From Polytrichum commune (taxonomy: Eukaryota; Streptophyta; Polytrichopsida; Polytrichales; Polytrichaceae): a stretch of DNA of 64,000 bases. This document shows positions 47,520 through 58,190 of the stretch, piece by piece. A program made the position numbers and the translations under genes. The notes beneath the pieces were generated by a model that was not told where the DNA came from, did no database searches, and saw only the letters and a program-made list of their open reading frames with translations. Location: assembly GCA_950295325.1 (NCBI GenBank), contig OX485806.1:43278001-43342000 (forward strand), in the 5' to 3' direction. The stretch's first letter is position 1, and every line of letters begins with the position of its first letter.

Positions 47520-48660
47520 CGTCCTTAGTAAGGTTAGAGGTGAGCGTTAAGGGCACTGTCGGATCCGACAGACCCCTACTCCTATTGGCAGATATGGGCA
47601 CCTCGCTTTTTATTTTCGGGATGTTTAGGGTGAGAGCTGGGGGGTGGAGGTTTAGGGTGGCTGGATGGTCCTTGTGAGGTTAGAGGTGAGAGCTAGGGGC
47701 ACTGTCGGATCCGACAGACCCCTACTGACAGATATGGGCACCTCGCTTTTGATTTTCGGGAGGTTTAGGGTGAGAGCTGGGGGTGGAGGTTTAGGGTGGC
47801 TGGATGGTCCTTGTGAGGTTAGAGGTGAGAGCTAGGGGCATTGTCGGATCCGACAGTCCCCTTGGGGCAGAAATGTGCACCCGAATTTTTTATTTTTATT
47901 GGACTTTTTGGTAGGCCAGATGCTCATTTGGACAGGTATTAGTTGGGGGTTAATGCACGTTAGTGAGGGTTTAGTCATGTTTAGATGCTCTTAGTGTGGT
48001 TCGAATTGATAGCTAGGGGGGGATTTAGAGGTGCTCTATAATTTGTTTGGCCTTTAAGGGTTTGGGATGCTCTTAATGTGGTTCGATTTGATAGCTAGGA
48101 GGGGCACAAACTAGAGGTCAGATTATAGTGGAGAGAAACAGGGCAGATTTGCTAGCATATTATGTGAATTATGGTAGATTATGTGGGTGGCCGAAAGCTC
48201 CCAATGAGGCTAAGGTTAGAGGTAGGGGTCTGAAATGTGTTTGTTAGCACCTGAATATTTGTGGCTGGCTTTAGCTTGTGAGGTATGATATGGAAGCCCA
48301 GGGGCACTGTCGGATCCGACAGTCCCCTAGGGGCAGAAATGTGCACCCAAAATTTGATTTTTGTTGGACTTTTTGGTAGGCCAGATGCTCATTCGGGCAG
48401 GTATTAGTTGGGGGATTGTGCACGTTAGTGAGGGTTTAGTCATGTTTAGATGCTCTTAGTGTGGTTCGAATTGATAGCTAGGGGGGGATTTAGAGGTCAG
48501 ATTATATTTGAAAGAAACATGGCATATTTGCTAGCATATAATCTGATTTCGGGTGGATTTTGGGGGTAGCTGAAAGCTCACAAGAAGGCTAAGGTTAGAG
48601 GTAGGTGGATTTTGTGGATGGCCGAAAGCTCCCAATGAGGCTGAGGTGAGTTTGGTTGTA
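47520..48660 (+). repeat. Diverged satellite monomers and a ~466-bp direct duplication
   Basis: The CTGTCGGATCCGACAG palindrome recurs at 47556-47571, 47702-47717 and 48307-48322, with a one-base variant at 47841-47856. From the last two, a longer unit repeats: GGACTTTTTGGTAGGCCAGATG, GTTAGTGAGGGTTTAGTCATG and GATGCTCTTAGTGTGGTTCG occur near 47910-48000 and again near 48370-48465. The sequence leads directly into the first certain methyltransferase exon, so it may hold its 5' untranslated or promoter sequence. Confidence 0.85.
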
Positions 48661-48742
48661 TTATCATGTAAATATTGGGTGGCATTGTTCATTCTATTGG
48701 TTCTTATGTTGGTAAGTAATTGATTCTCAGGAGATTGTTGAG

Positions 48743-51700
48743 ATGGTTGCGGATGGAGAGTCATTGGATGTTGGGGTTCGCATTGGTGCTGGGTCATCCC
48801 TTAGTGTAGAGGAGCATATGGAGCAAGGGTCTCCGTTGTCATGTGCTGAACCTACTGGGCTTACACCTGGTAGTGGCGAACCGCAGACACCCGGGATGAC
48901 ACTCACCGGCTCACCACCAGAATCGGATGTGGGTGTTCGTGTAATGGAGTATCGGATTCGCCACAATTTAAAAAAAGATAGTTTTTCAGTTGTTGAGGGC
49001 ATGAGGATACAACCGGTCGAAAAGTCCTCTATGAGAATCCCTCTCTGCAGGTTGATTCACATGCCATTGGTTCGGCCAACTCTCCGCAGCGACGTTACAA
49101 AGCTCATGGCAGCATTTCAATTTGGATACCGAGCTGGGTCTGCCACTTTTTATGTGTCTACTGCAAATGAGAGTGGAGAGAATCGATTCATTTCTGCCAA
49201 AGACAAGCGTGAATGGGGAGAGCTATGGAATGCAGAAAATGATAAGTTTGAGTTTTTTTTGCGCTCGGATAAGTACTTGATGAGCCTTAGTGGATGCATG
49301 TTCTTTGTGTATGATGGTAACCACCGCTTGCTAGCGTGGAAGGAGTGTATTGAAACAGATCACAAGGACGATGCACTTTGGTATGAGAAACATGGTTGCC
49401 CAGAATGTGTCATCCTCGACACAACGGGTGGGCGTGGAGACGTCCTTAATGCAATGCACGACATAAACAAGTAAGTTTGTTATTTTTTTGAACATTTTTT
49501 CCTTCATTTTATTATTTTCATCTAATGCCATTTATCTCAACCGCAACAGGGCTAACCAGACTGCGCACGTTAAGACTAGCCTTGTTCACACTCTACACCG
49601 CATCCAAAAATACGGTTCGTATGATCTTAGCTACTACCAGCCATTGTTGACCGAGGAGCAATTCCAAGCGTGCAAGAGCAGAGGCCCCAAGAGCCCTTGG
49701 TACCCGCTGACCCAGGATCTTATGGTGTCCTTCATTTTCAATGTAAGTCACTCCAAATTCATCAAGCTCCTACTTCGCATTCATTACTTTTAGTCATGGT
49801 CTAACAATTTAGAATACATGTCCAGCAAGAGATAGCCGATGCGGTAGATGAGGCGGCCCAAATCTTCAAGGAGGAAGTGCCTCTAGATGAGCAGTCAGGG
49901 AAGGGGTTGAGTGATGTATTGGACGCTGTAATTAAGAAGACGTCTGAGGAACTTGGGCACAAGTTCAACAAACAACAGTCGATCGCAAACCCTGCCCTTG
50001 GAAAACAGTTCCTAGATGAGGTAATTTCCTTGTCATCCAATTTGGAATTATGCTTTTCGTATTGCTTGCATTCTTTGCAGCATTTTTTCAGTAAACATTC
50101 TAAAATTTACTTGGCCTTCTATTTTGATTGCATTTGTTTCAGATTACTAGGCATTATAGCGCCCACCATTCTCAAAAGATTGAGATGACATTGGAGAAAT
50201 TGCAACTTATTGCCACTGCCGCTGTCGAGCCAGAGTATAAAGCCCGTTGGCTTAAGTGGTGGAACAGTGGAAGTTTCAATCGTGAAGCTATCCGGTTTCC
50301 CAAAAGTCCTGCAAGCGAGGACAACTTGAAATCTTGGCTCAATAAAGCAGCGTTCTGGGCAGGGGTACGTCTATCCTATTTTCTTTGCTTCCCTTTCAAT
50401 TCTTCATTTTGTGCCAATTCTCATGTTCGCCTTGAATTCCTTCACAGCTAGAGGATGCTGCGGTCAAGGAGTTACCGGATATACTAAGTGCATTGGGTGG
50501 GCTTGACGGAGACGTGGAAGTTGATTCGTTGCCGGATTACTTGGAGAAGTGGCGAATTTGCCTTTGGGATAAGGCGTTCATTGGTCACTTCTCAGGGTCA
50601 GATATCTATGGAAAGGGGACGTGGTGGAAGGATGTCAAAGGCGCTGACAACATTGTCAAGCGCTTAATTTTCCGGTAAGTTAGTTGGGCCATCTTTTGTT
50701 CTCATTTATATCAAACTAGTTGTTTTCTAAGTTGCTTATTGGCCTCACTCCTTGGTTGTGAAGGTACATCAAGCACGAGCTTTTCAAGAAGAAGGCTTTG
50801 AAGAAGCTTCCTCCATTTCTGGATGCATGGTCGGATTCCTCTTCGCCCACCTTCATTTTTTCCCCGGCTCAAAAGCGCAACTTCTCCCTCCCGCATCTCC
50901 GCGAGTGTTGCTGGTACTTGGAGTGTAAGAGGACGTGGCAGCCGGATGAGGAGGCGGCCTTGAAGATTCGGCTCTCCGGTGGAGAGCCACCTTCTCAAAG
51001 CGATGAGGTTGTTCTTCTAGAGAGTCAGCTTCCGGAGGCGGATGAGGTTGTTGCGACTCTCGATGAGCCCAACACTCAGAAGTCCAAGAGGAGGAAGCGT
51101 GCGACTCAAGACGAGTCTTCACTAAAGAAGCGCGCGAGGAAGCTGAAGACTGTGGAGGATGATCCCCCTGCTTCACCTGAGGCGGCAGTTGCATCCACTG
51201 CAACTCTTAGTCAAGTTCCTACTCTTTCCAGGCCGCCTCCTCCGCCCGTTCTTTCATCTGCTAGGCGTCCTCCAGTTGTTTCAGAATGCATCTTGAATGC
51301 CTCTATTCTTCATCAACGTCGTCATTTTCAGGATGTTTCCAACTTCATTCTTTCTCTTCCACCCTCCTATCCGCGGAGAGCTCTAGGCGTTGCGAGGTCA
51401 GATGTGGGCATGGCTGATCTTGTCATTGCCGACCTCCCGGAGAACCTGCCGGTACCCAATGTCTCCGATCCTTCCTATAGTGTGCCTTCCTGGAATGCAT
51501 TGGATTCCGATTTTATTGGTGAACTCTTCGATTTCGCGGACGAGATCCTGCATGACGATGGAGCTCTCCTCCTCTTTCATCCAGATGACAATGGTGATTT
51601 CAGGGAGAGCATTGAAGACCACTTCGCTGCTTTTGGGTTCACGATCTTCAAGGAGTGGCTGGGAGTCAACCGTCTTCGCCTACATTCAGCTAAGCATAAG

Positions 51701-52674
51701 GACAAGACCACCAACCTCTTCCAAGTTGTACTACTTGTTCGTGCCACCAAAACAATTGGATCTGACCTTGATAAGCGGCCCCGGCACTCGTCATTTCGCC
51801 TTCGCGATGCCAATGAGCTCAAGGCTCTTGGCATTGAGCTCGACATGGATGATGCGATTATGAATTATACCGCAACTCCTCTCATGGACGGCTCCAAAGC
51901 TTGGCGTGGTCCCCGGGAGAAAGATATTTCTTTCATGTCCTCCTTGATCATGGCCACTACGGACATTGGACAGGTTGTGGTGGACATTAATGCAGGCGTT
52001 GGTATGTCCTAATTCACTTGCCAACATATCCTAGTTTTCAATTTCTAAGTTTGTTTTTTTTTCCTTTGCTAACCTTTCCTCCGCAACAGGGACTTCTATC
52101 CATGCATGCAGGCAGCTTGGGCGCCATATCGTTGCTCTTGAGGAGGACGAGGACACCTTCAACCGTGTCCTTAAGCCACTTAAGAGTGTTCAGCCTACGG
52201 TGAAGGCTCCATCCATTGTTGTTGCTTCCACGCAGGCTTCACAAGGCACGCAGAAGAGGCCGCCGGCCTTGAAGCGATCGAGGCCAGAGCCCTCGCAGTA
52301 AGTGAGTATGATGACCTTCTTCGCTTATTTTCTTTGTCCATTCAGCTTTTACACTTTCCATCCTCTTTCTTACATTTATCGTGTTTTTTTTCAGACTTGG
52401 CGTTGGAGCGGATGTGTTGGGTACTCCCACCATGGGATTCACATTGCCTATCTATGCCCATGATATGGCGATGGTACTAGCGGCACAACCTTCTCCTACC
52501 GAAGCTAGTTCCCCGTCTCCACGTTATGACCCCCGTGCCTTAGACTTCTTCGAGCATTCTGCGGAGGTGGATAATGAGTGCCATAGCTTAGATTCCACTT
52601 CAGATGAGGGCGGCCATGAGGGTAGTATCTTTGGAAGTAGGGAATCTAGTAGTGACGACCTCATGGTTGATTGA
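48743..52674 (+). CDS. Element B ParB-like domain / amino-type DNA methyltransferase fusion
   Basis: Eight exons: 48743-49470, 49550-49742, 49826-50020, 50143-50364, 50448-50674, 50764-52001, 52090-52297, 52395-52674. All introns are GT..AG, phases agree throughout and the sum is 3291 nt (1096 residues plus stop). Residues ~88-245 form a ParB/sulfiredoxin-like domain with YDGNHRLLAW near 190-199. A Trp-rich helical middle follows (KWWNSG, KWRICLWDKAF), then a Lys/Arg-rich linker and a methyltransferase domain: catalytic-type motif LVIADLPENLPVP near 740, then motif I VVVDINAGVGTSIHACRQLG near 927. Catalytic motif before AdoMet motif is the beta-type order of DNA N6-adenine/N4-cytosine methyltransferases; D-L-P-E replaces the usual D-P-P-Y. 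The tail is acidic. The first Met is provisional; upstream exons are possible. Role inferred: DNA modification of, or binding to, the element. Confidence 0.88.
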
Positions 52675-53768
52675 TTTTGGGTTTGATTGATTTGTTGGTT
52701 TGATTTATCGGTATTTGGATTTATAAAGTGTTGTGTGGATTTCAATATTCCAATTATCTCATTGAATGCATCTTTTCGTTGTTCTCAAATCACGCTTCAC
52801 TTGGTGGTCGTCATACTCCAAAGAGAATTTAGTCCACCATCTTCTCACAATCTTAACCGCTAGTCACAAAACAATGTAGCATCCACCCACTCCAATAAAA
52901 AGTTGTTGCCTCACACACCTCCTCCTTGTTTCCTTGAATCATAAGTATTCAATAATACTTGTTGCACACCACCCAACACACTCCAATTCATACTACCCGC
53001 ATTGCATTCTTCATTTTTGTTCACCATCTATAATGTTCACCCTCAAATGTTCACCCTCTATAAATGTTAACCCTCGGGAGTGGATCGAACTTTACATGTA
53101 TAAAGGTGTTAACAGTTAACAATTATAAAATTACTTCTTTGAACAATATGCAAATCTTAACATGTCCTAACTATAAGCAATTGTGAAGAGTAATTGTGAG
53201 AGAATATCATACACAAAATTGCAAACCCAATCAAAACTTTATTCAATATCAAGTTTACAAATCATGGGTGAATTATGAATGTATTTCAGTCGTTAACATT
53301 TATAGAGTCAAATTTACAAAGAAGGGAACACCGTTTTGTTAACAATTAACAGGTTTAACATTTATAGTGTGCAATATGTAGGGAGTAGAATAAAGTGAAC
53401 GTTTGGAAATGGTTAACACTTATAGGTGTAACAGTAATAGAGGGTGGACTGTATGTGGAGAATTTTTTTCGCCAACCTCCTTCGTGTCACGTTCAAATAG
53501 TAAATATTATTTAATTTACCGTAATATAAAATATAGTACACCATTTTGGTAATTATAATTGTGACGTCATAGTGATGTAAGCCCTAATTTTGTATTTTAT
53601 TTTAATATTTCTATGTTTCAAAAATCTATTAACTTTATGAATAGGGAAATGTTACTTTATTTCCACGGTAATAGAGTCCATAACTCTCCAAAGTTTCTAA
53701 AAATAGTTCAACATTTTTCCCTCAATCCCGCGGTTATAGGTGCAATTTCTCTCTCATTTCATGTCTCA
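52675..53768. other. 3' region of Element B, no gene recognised
   Basis: AT-rich sequence between the methyltransferase stop and the right terminal repeat. CACCCTCTATAAATGTTAA-like sequence occurs in both orientations (about 53020-53070 and 53420-53450: TTAACACTTATAGGTGTAAC). No open frame with a recognisable motif. Confidence 0.4.
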
Positions 53769-53844
53769 AATTGAGTTCTCCGCTCTTCGGTCTTCGCTCT
53801 CCGCTTTCCGCTCTCCGCTCTCCGCTCGCATACTAACTTTCCCC
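53769..53844 (-). repeat. Element B right terminal inverted repeat with 7-bp array
   Basis: Plus strand reads TTGAGTTCTCCGCTCTTCGG then CTTCGCTCTCCGCTTTCCGC, CTCTCCGCTCTCCGCTCGCA and TACTAACTTTCCCC, followed by the target duplication GTTTGGTAGT at 53845-53854. It is the inverse of the left-end heptamer string. Confidence 0.88.
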
Positions 53845-53854
53845 GTTTGGTAGT

Positions 53855-55617
53855 AAGCGTACCTTAGTTAACAATTAAAATATAAAATGTTATTCTGCCC
53901 TGTAATTTAATCCTAAGCATAATATTTATACTTAGTGCACCAAATTATCTTTCCAATGATCTAAAAATCACTCTAATCGGATAAGAAATGCAAAAGTTAT
54001 GAGGGTTGGAAGTGTGAGGTCGATTCAACCGACCCTTCCAACCCACCTATCTACCTTCTAACTTCAAAAATTCATAGCACATTCCTTACTACTTGGATCT
54101 AGGCTTTCCTTATACCATTGGAAAGCTATGAACAAGCTCTAACTAGAAAAATTATGACATCAGCAGGTTAAGCTAATAGAAATTCAGCGGACTCCTTGTA
54201 ACACAGCAGTCAATCAAGAAGGCTTAAACTATGTATCTCGCCTTCAACAATTCATATCTAATTCAAATCTTAGTCAAATCAAACGTTCTATATGACCCTG
54301 GAGAGGTATTAAAAAGATGTATTTGATAAAAATATGTGATTAGAAAGGTAAGCCGAAGTGAACCCAGCAGGTCCTCTGTAATGCAGCAGTCAACCAAAAG
54401 TTCTCAAACTATGTGTCCCATCTTGCACAATTCATATCTAATTCAAATCATGCTCAAATCAAATGTTCTAAGACATTTTGGAAAGCTACACAAAAGTTGT
54501 ACTTGGGAAAAATATAATTCCTTGGAATTAAAATTCCTATTGGGCTCGCAGGTCTGATCCAGCAGCCGCTACCCACAAGACCACCCAGTTTTTCTACTCC
54601 ATCTTTGAAAATCCATAACTAATTGTCATCTCAACCAAATCACAAATGGGAAACGGCTATGGATGGCTATATGAAATCTCTCTAAGAGAAAAATGATAAG
54701 TATCTTGTTCTAGCTTTTGAACTAAGCCTTCAGGGCATTGGCAGATAAGGTCTATAATGCCTCTACTCAAAACTCTACCATCCAACCTACCTCTACAAAA
54801 GAAGGAATAATTTTGTTGGTGTGTTAATAAACACACAACCTAACTAGGAGAGAGAGAGTAGAGGAGGTTCTCAAGCCTTTCTTTTAGACCATTGAGAATA
54901 CATGCTAAAGGATTTTTTCCTAACTACATTGAAGCAGGGCTTCGCCCAAAAACTAGAGAAAGAGAAAGAGCTACAAGGTGGAAGGAGGGGTTTTTAAACC
55001 CTCTCACAAAAGGGTTGGACCCCTCCTCCACCGGATCCATTTTTCAAACCCTTTCCCGAAATTTTGGCTCGGGGGTTTTCCCGGTTGAGGTTGCCATCCT
55101 CTCGCCGAGGTGGCTCCGACAAAAAACCTTTAGAAATCTTTCTAATTTTTCCGCCATCGAGTTGGCAAGGGGGCAAGTGGGCAAGTATCCCCCTTGCTCT
55201 CTTTCTTTTTTGTCTTCAAAATTCTTCACGCCGATTTCATCTTCTTACGTAAAACACCTCCAATAGTCTTGTGTGCCTCACACTAACTAATAAACTAACA
55301 CTTGCTTAGCTAGCATCTACTAACATTTGCTTAATAACTAGCATCTACTAATATTTGCTTAGCTAGTTGTTTTTACTAGCTAGCACATTTTTTCTACTTT
55401 GCTATCTTCTAGCACTACTTAGTTTCATTTTGACCTTCCTTCTTCTAGGCTAAATGCTAAATGAACTAATTTTTCCTAAATTCCCTATCAATTCTAACTT
55501 TTAATGCTAACATTCTAACTAAAAGTGATCCCGCAGAGTGGTGGACCACTCAAAGGGTTCACAGTCCCTATTCTACCCATGGTGTTGCAAGAATTCCTCA
55601 TTAAGAGGTGTGCGATA
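53855..55617 (+). repeat. R1-related LTR-like repeat, right part (resumes after Element B)
   Basis: Continuation of the repeat interrupted at 36868. It contains recurring short blocks (TGGAAAGCTATG, AATTCATATCTAATTCAAATC at 54240-54270 and 54425-54450), a GCTAGCATCTACTAACATTTGC tandem near 55300-55370, and ends GGTGTGCGATA near 55617, comparable with the GGTGCGCAACA end of the 2.9-kb copy. Large parts occur inverted at 59640-60830. Combined with 35183-36868 the repeat would be about 3.4 kb. Non-coding. Confidence 0.65.
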
Positions 55618-56732
55618 CTCACCCCCACCAAATGGTAATGATACCCTCATTGACTATACTTGTAGTCAGCATACCAATTCTCAAGTTGCCATCCTCTCTT
55701 GGTCTAGCATTGTGTTTCCCTTTGGGTGCGATCCCTTGAATGTTTCTTTAAGTTTGAAAAAGACCCAAAAGTGTCGTTGCTACATGATTTGTAAGTGACC
55801 TTGGATTTTTTTTCCAAAGACCTATATTACACTAGCTCCATCTACTTTGAGATTCACTTGGGTTGCTCTTCCTTTTGGGCCTCCAACACTAGGTTCCACA
55901 TGCTTAACTCATGTTTTGACACAATTAAGCTGAACCTCAACACTTCCACCAACCTCTTTTGGTTGCAACTCTAAGATGAATTTTCATTGTTAAGCCACTC
56001 CTTGATTGCAAAGGGGTGATGTCAAGTCCTACCCGACTCATTTCCCACTTTGCTCTTTTGAGACATGGGTTCATGACTTCCATGCACCAACTTTCATTAG
56101 CCCATGGGTTGCGTTTTTATGAGCACGCGCTATCACCTTGCCCCCGCGAGGACAAACCCATGGCTAAGATATTTCTTAGTTTTATCCAAGGCCCTTCCAA
56201 ATCATGGCCCCCAATTAGTCGACTTAGCCAACCTAGTTTGGCATGTCTATTCCTCCTCTTTCACTAACCAAACACAAATACAAGACAAGGATCTTATTTC
56301 ATAATTTTCTCTCTGCACCACTAATGTATTGCCTCAAATCAAAGAACAAATACATGTTGTGGATGGCATTGCCTCCAAGCTAAGTGTGCTACTAGCGTTT
56401 CTCCCCCACTAAAGGAGATTGATGTCTTTATCATTGATTACGATTGTTTTTATTATAACATCTAGCCCTAGTTTTTCCAATGTGCTCTACCAATTCCTTG
56501 ATGTTCACCATGTCTATTGTTGCTATCCAAGTGGTTCGACCTCTTATTTTTTAATTTTTTTTTCTCATGGCATCCTCGCCATTTCACCTATACTCCTTTC
56601 CTTTTGGCTTTGGGTTATTACACTTGAGGATGCCCTCTACCTCATATTCCAAATGACCTCCTACAAGCTCGGGAGGGGGCCTAACCACTTGCTTGTGATC
56701 GGGCCACAATGTGTATTTTCTAAATGGTTTTA
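55618..56732. other. Unassigned region next to a decayed gypsy element
   Basis: Short frames on both strands without recognisable domains. It lies where the 3' end of the minus-strand gypsy element would be expected, so it may hold its eroded 3' LTR or tail, but I see no terminal repeat. Confidence 0.4.
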
Positions 56733-57568
56733 ATATTGAGACATGGAATGTGGCATGCACTTTGATTTCAGGCGGTAATCCAACTTATACATGTCCTTGA
56801 ACACTCGTTCCACAATAGAAAATAGACCTCCAACTTTGGATATGAACTTTGGAGTGAGGCCATCGGGCATCGTGAAGTTCTTTACATCGAACAACACCTT
56901 TTGGCCCATCTCATCCTCCACTTTGCATCTTTTGGCATTGATTTGCTCTTTGTAGTACTTTTGGGCTTTTTCCAACAACAACCTGGTTGTTTCCAATATA
57001 TTTTCTCGTTTTTTAGCCAAGTTCTTACCATCTTGGTTTAAGTCTAGTGTTGAATGTGCCCCCTCAAGAGCTAGGTTGGCAAGTTGGAGCGGATCCATTC
57101 CATAAGCCACCAAGAAAAGTGACGGTTTGGTTGTCGAGTGCGTGCCTATATTGTAACTAAACTCCGCTAGAGAAACATAGTCCGCCCAATCTCGTTGGTT
57201 AGAATTCACCTATTTCCTCAAGTATTGGTTCAAGACACCATTCACACGCTTCATTTCTCCATCTGTTTGGAAATAATACGCCATGCTAAACATTTTTTTG
57301 TTCCAACCTTTTTAAAGAGGTACCCTTAAAATGCATTTGTGAACTTTGGATCTTGGTCTAATACAGTCACTCTTGGCAACCCATGGTGCTTCCACCATTC
57401 ATTGAGAAATGATTATGTGGTCTTCAGCGCCGTTGCGGTTCCCACAGTCAGCACCATCTATGCCAACTTTCTAGACCAATCTACCATCAATAGAATGACA
57501 TCGTACCCTTGTGACTCCGGCAAACTTGCGATGAAGTTCATGGACAAACTATGTTGTGGCCTCGGTTA
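56733..57568 (-). pseudogene. Ty3/gypsy integrase remnant
   Basis: Minus strand. From 57550: NFIASLPESQGYDVILLMVD (start of the integrase DDE core), then after stops WWKHHGLPRVTVLDQDPKFT (second catalytic Asp region), a frameshifted QTDGEMKRVNGVLNQYLR (catalytic Glu region), then an open stretch with RDWADYVSLAEFSYNIGTHS and YGMDPLQ, and a decayed C-terminal part. The order is the classical retroviral-type integrase. Several stops and frameshifts make it dead. The upstream RNase H part lies at 58191-58740 across an R1 insertion. Confidence 0.85.
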
Positions 57569-58190
57569 TGACAACCCTTGCTAGCTTTCCTTTACTTATC
57601 TTTACTAGTACCCAACTCAAGCAAGTGCCATGAGTTCTAACCAACACATTCCACGCACATGCATGGTTATCTCTCCACACCACGGACCTCCAAGTTCATG
57701 GCTTGGTCACCAAACCCTTTTACACATACATTTAGGAATTTCCCTTTAATATGTAGCCAATGGTTAGATGTGAACTTCCATGCTTGGAAGTCCACTCTTG
57801 AGTTGATCATCGCGCTGCCAAAACAACATTATAACAACCTGAGGCATAGTTGCCAAATATACTACAGTTGGGGTCGGTCAGCAAAGCCGCCTCACCCATA
57901 TATGCCTTTAGGACATTGGGCAAGGCCCCTATCCCACTGTCAAGTACCATTTTGTCTCTTTATAAAGGTTGGGGCAAAGTGAACATTTTCCCTTAGCCGT
58001 TGGAGCTAGAAACCCCCATCAGCTTCAAACCACCATAATTTTTTTCATGCTATTTGATGCTATAAAGTGACCACTCAATCGGCATTACTCTTTGTATAAA
58101 TGCCGATGAACTCTTCATTTGTCTCATTTAGGCAAGTATTAAGGTAGTTATGGTTGTTCAAACCTAGGCAATCACGGGCGCCACATTTGG
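57569..58190 (+). repeat. R1 LTR-like repeat inside the gypsy remnant
   Basis: Begins TGACAACCCTTGCTAGC directly after the integrase remnant and follows the R1 block order (GCATGGTTATCTCTCCACAC, TGAACTTCCATGCTTGGAAG, CATTTTCCCTTAGCCGTTGG). Ends near 58190 where RNase H-like coding resumes. Orientation is opposite to the gypsy reading direction. Confidence 0.72.

Larger units (their letters stand above)
36869..53844. mobile_element. Element B: two-gene Mutator-like transposon with ParB-methyltransferase
   Basis: A 16,976-bp element between perfect 10-bp direct repeats GTTTGGTAGT (36859-36868 and 53845-53854). The left tip reads GGACGAGACTTGTATGTGAG; the right tip, reverse complemented, reads GGGGAAAGTTAGTATGCGAG. 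Both continue with GAGCGGA/GAGCAGA heptamers. The transposase gene reads left (41122-37438) and the methyltransferase gene reads right (48743-52674), the same divergent plan as Element A. Between them lie two exon-like duplicates, a ~170-bp tandem array with GATC palindromes and an R1 repeat insertion. Coding regions are nearly intact, so this is the better template of the family. Confidence 0.95.

Noticed and set aside
47181-47601. Open frames of Leu-His and Pro-Ser dipeptide repeats on the minus strand
   Set aside because: They are direct translations of the GAGAAG/GTGAAG microsatellite and have no other domain.
48743-52674. Ordinary host RNA or protein methyltransferase
   Set aside because: The gene lies inside a transposon with a 10-bp target duplication, is paired with the transposase in a second copy, and combines a ParB-like domain with motif order IV before I.
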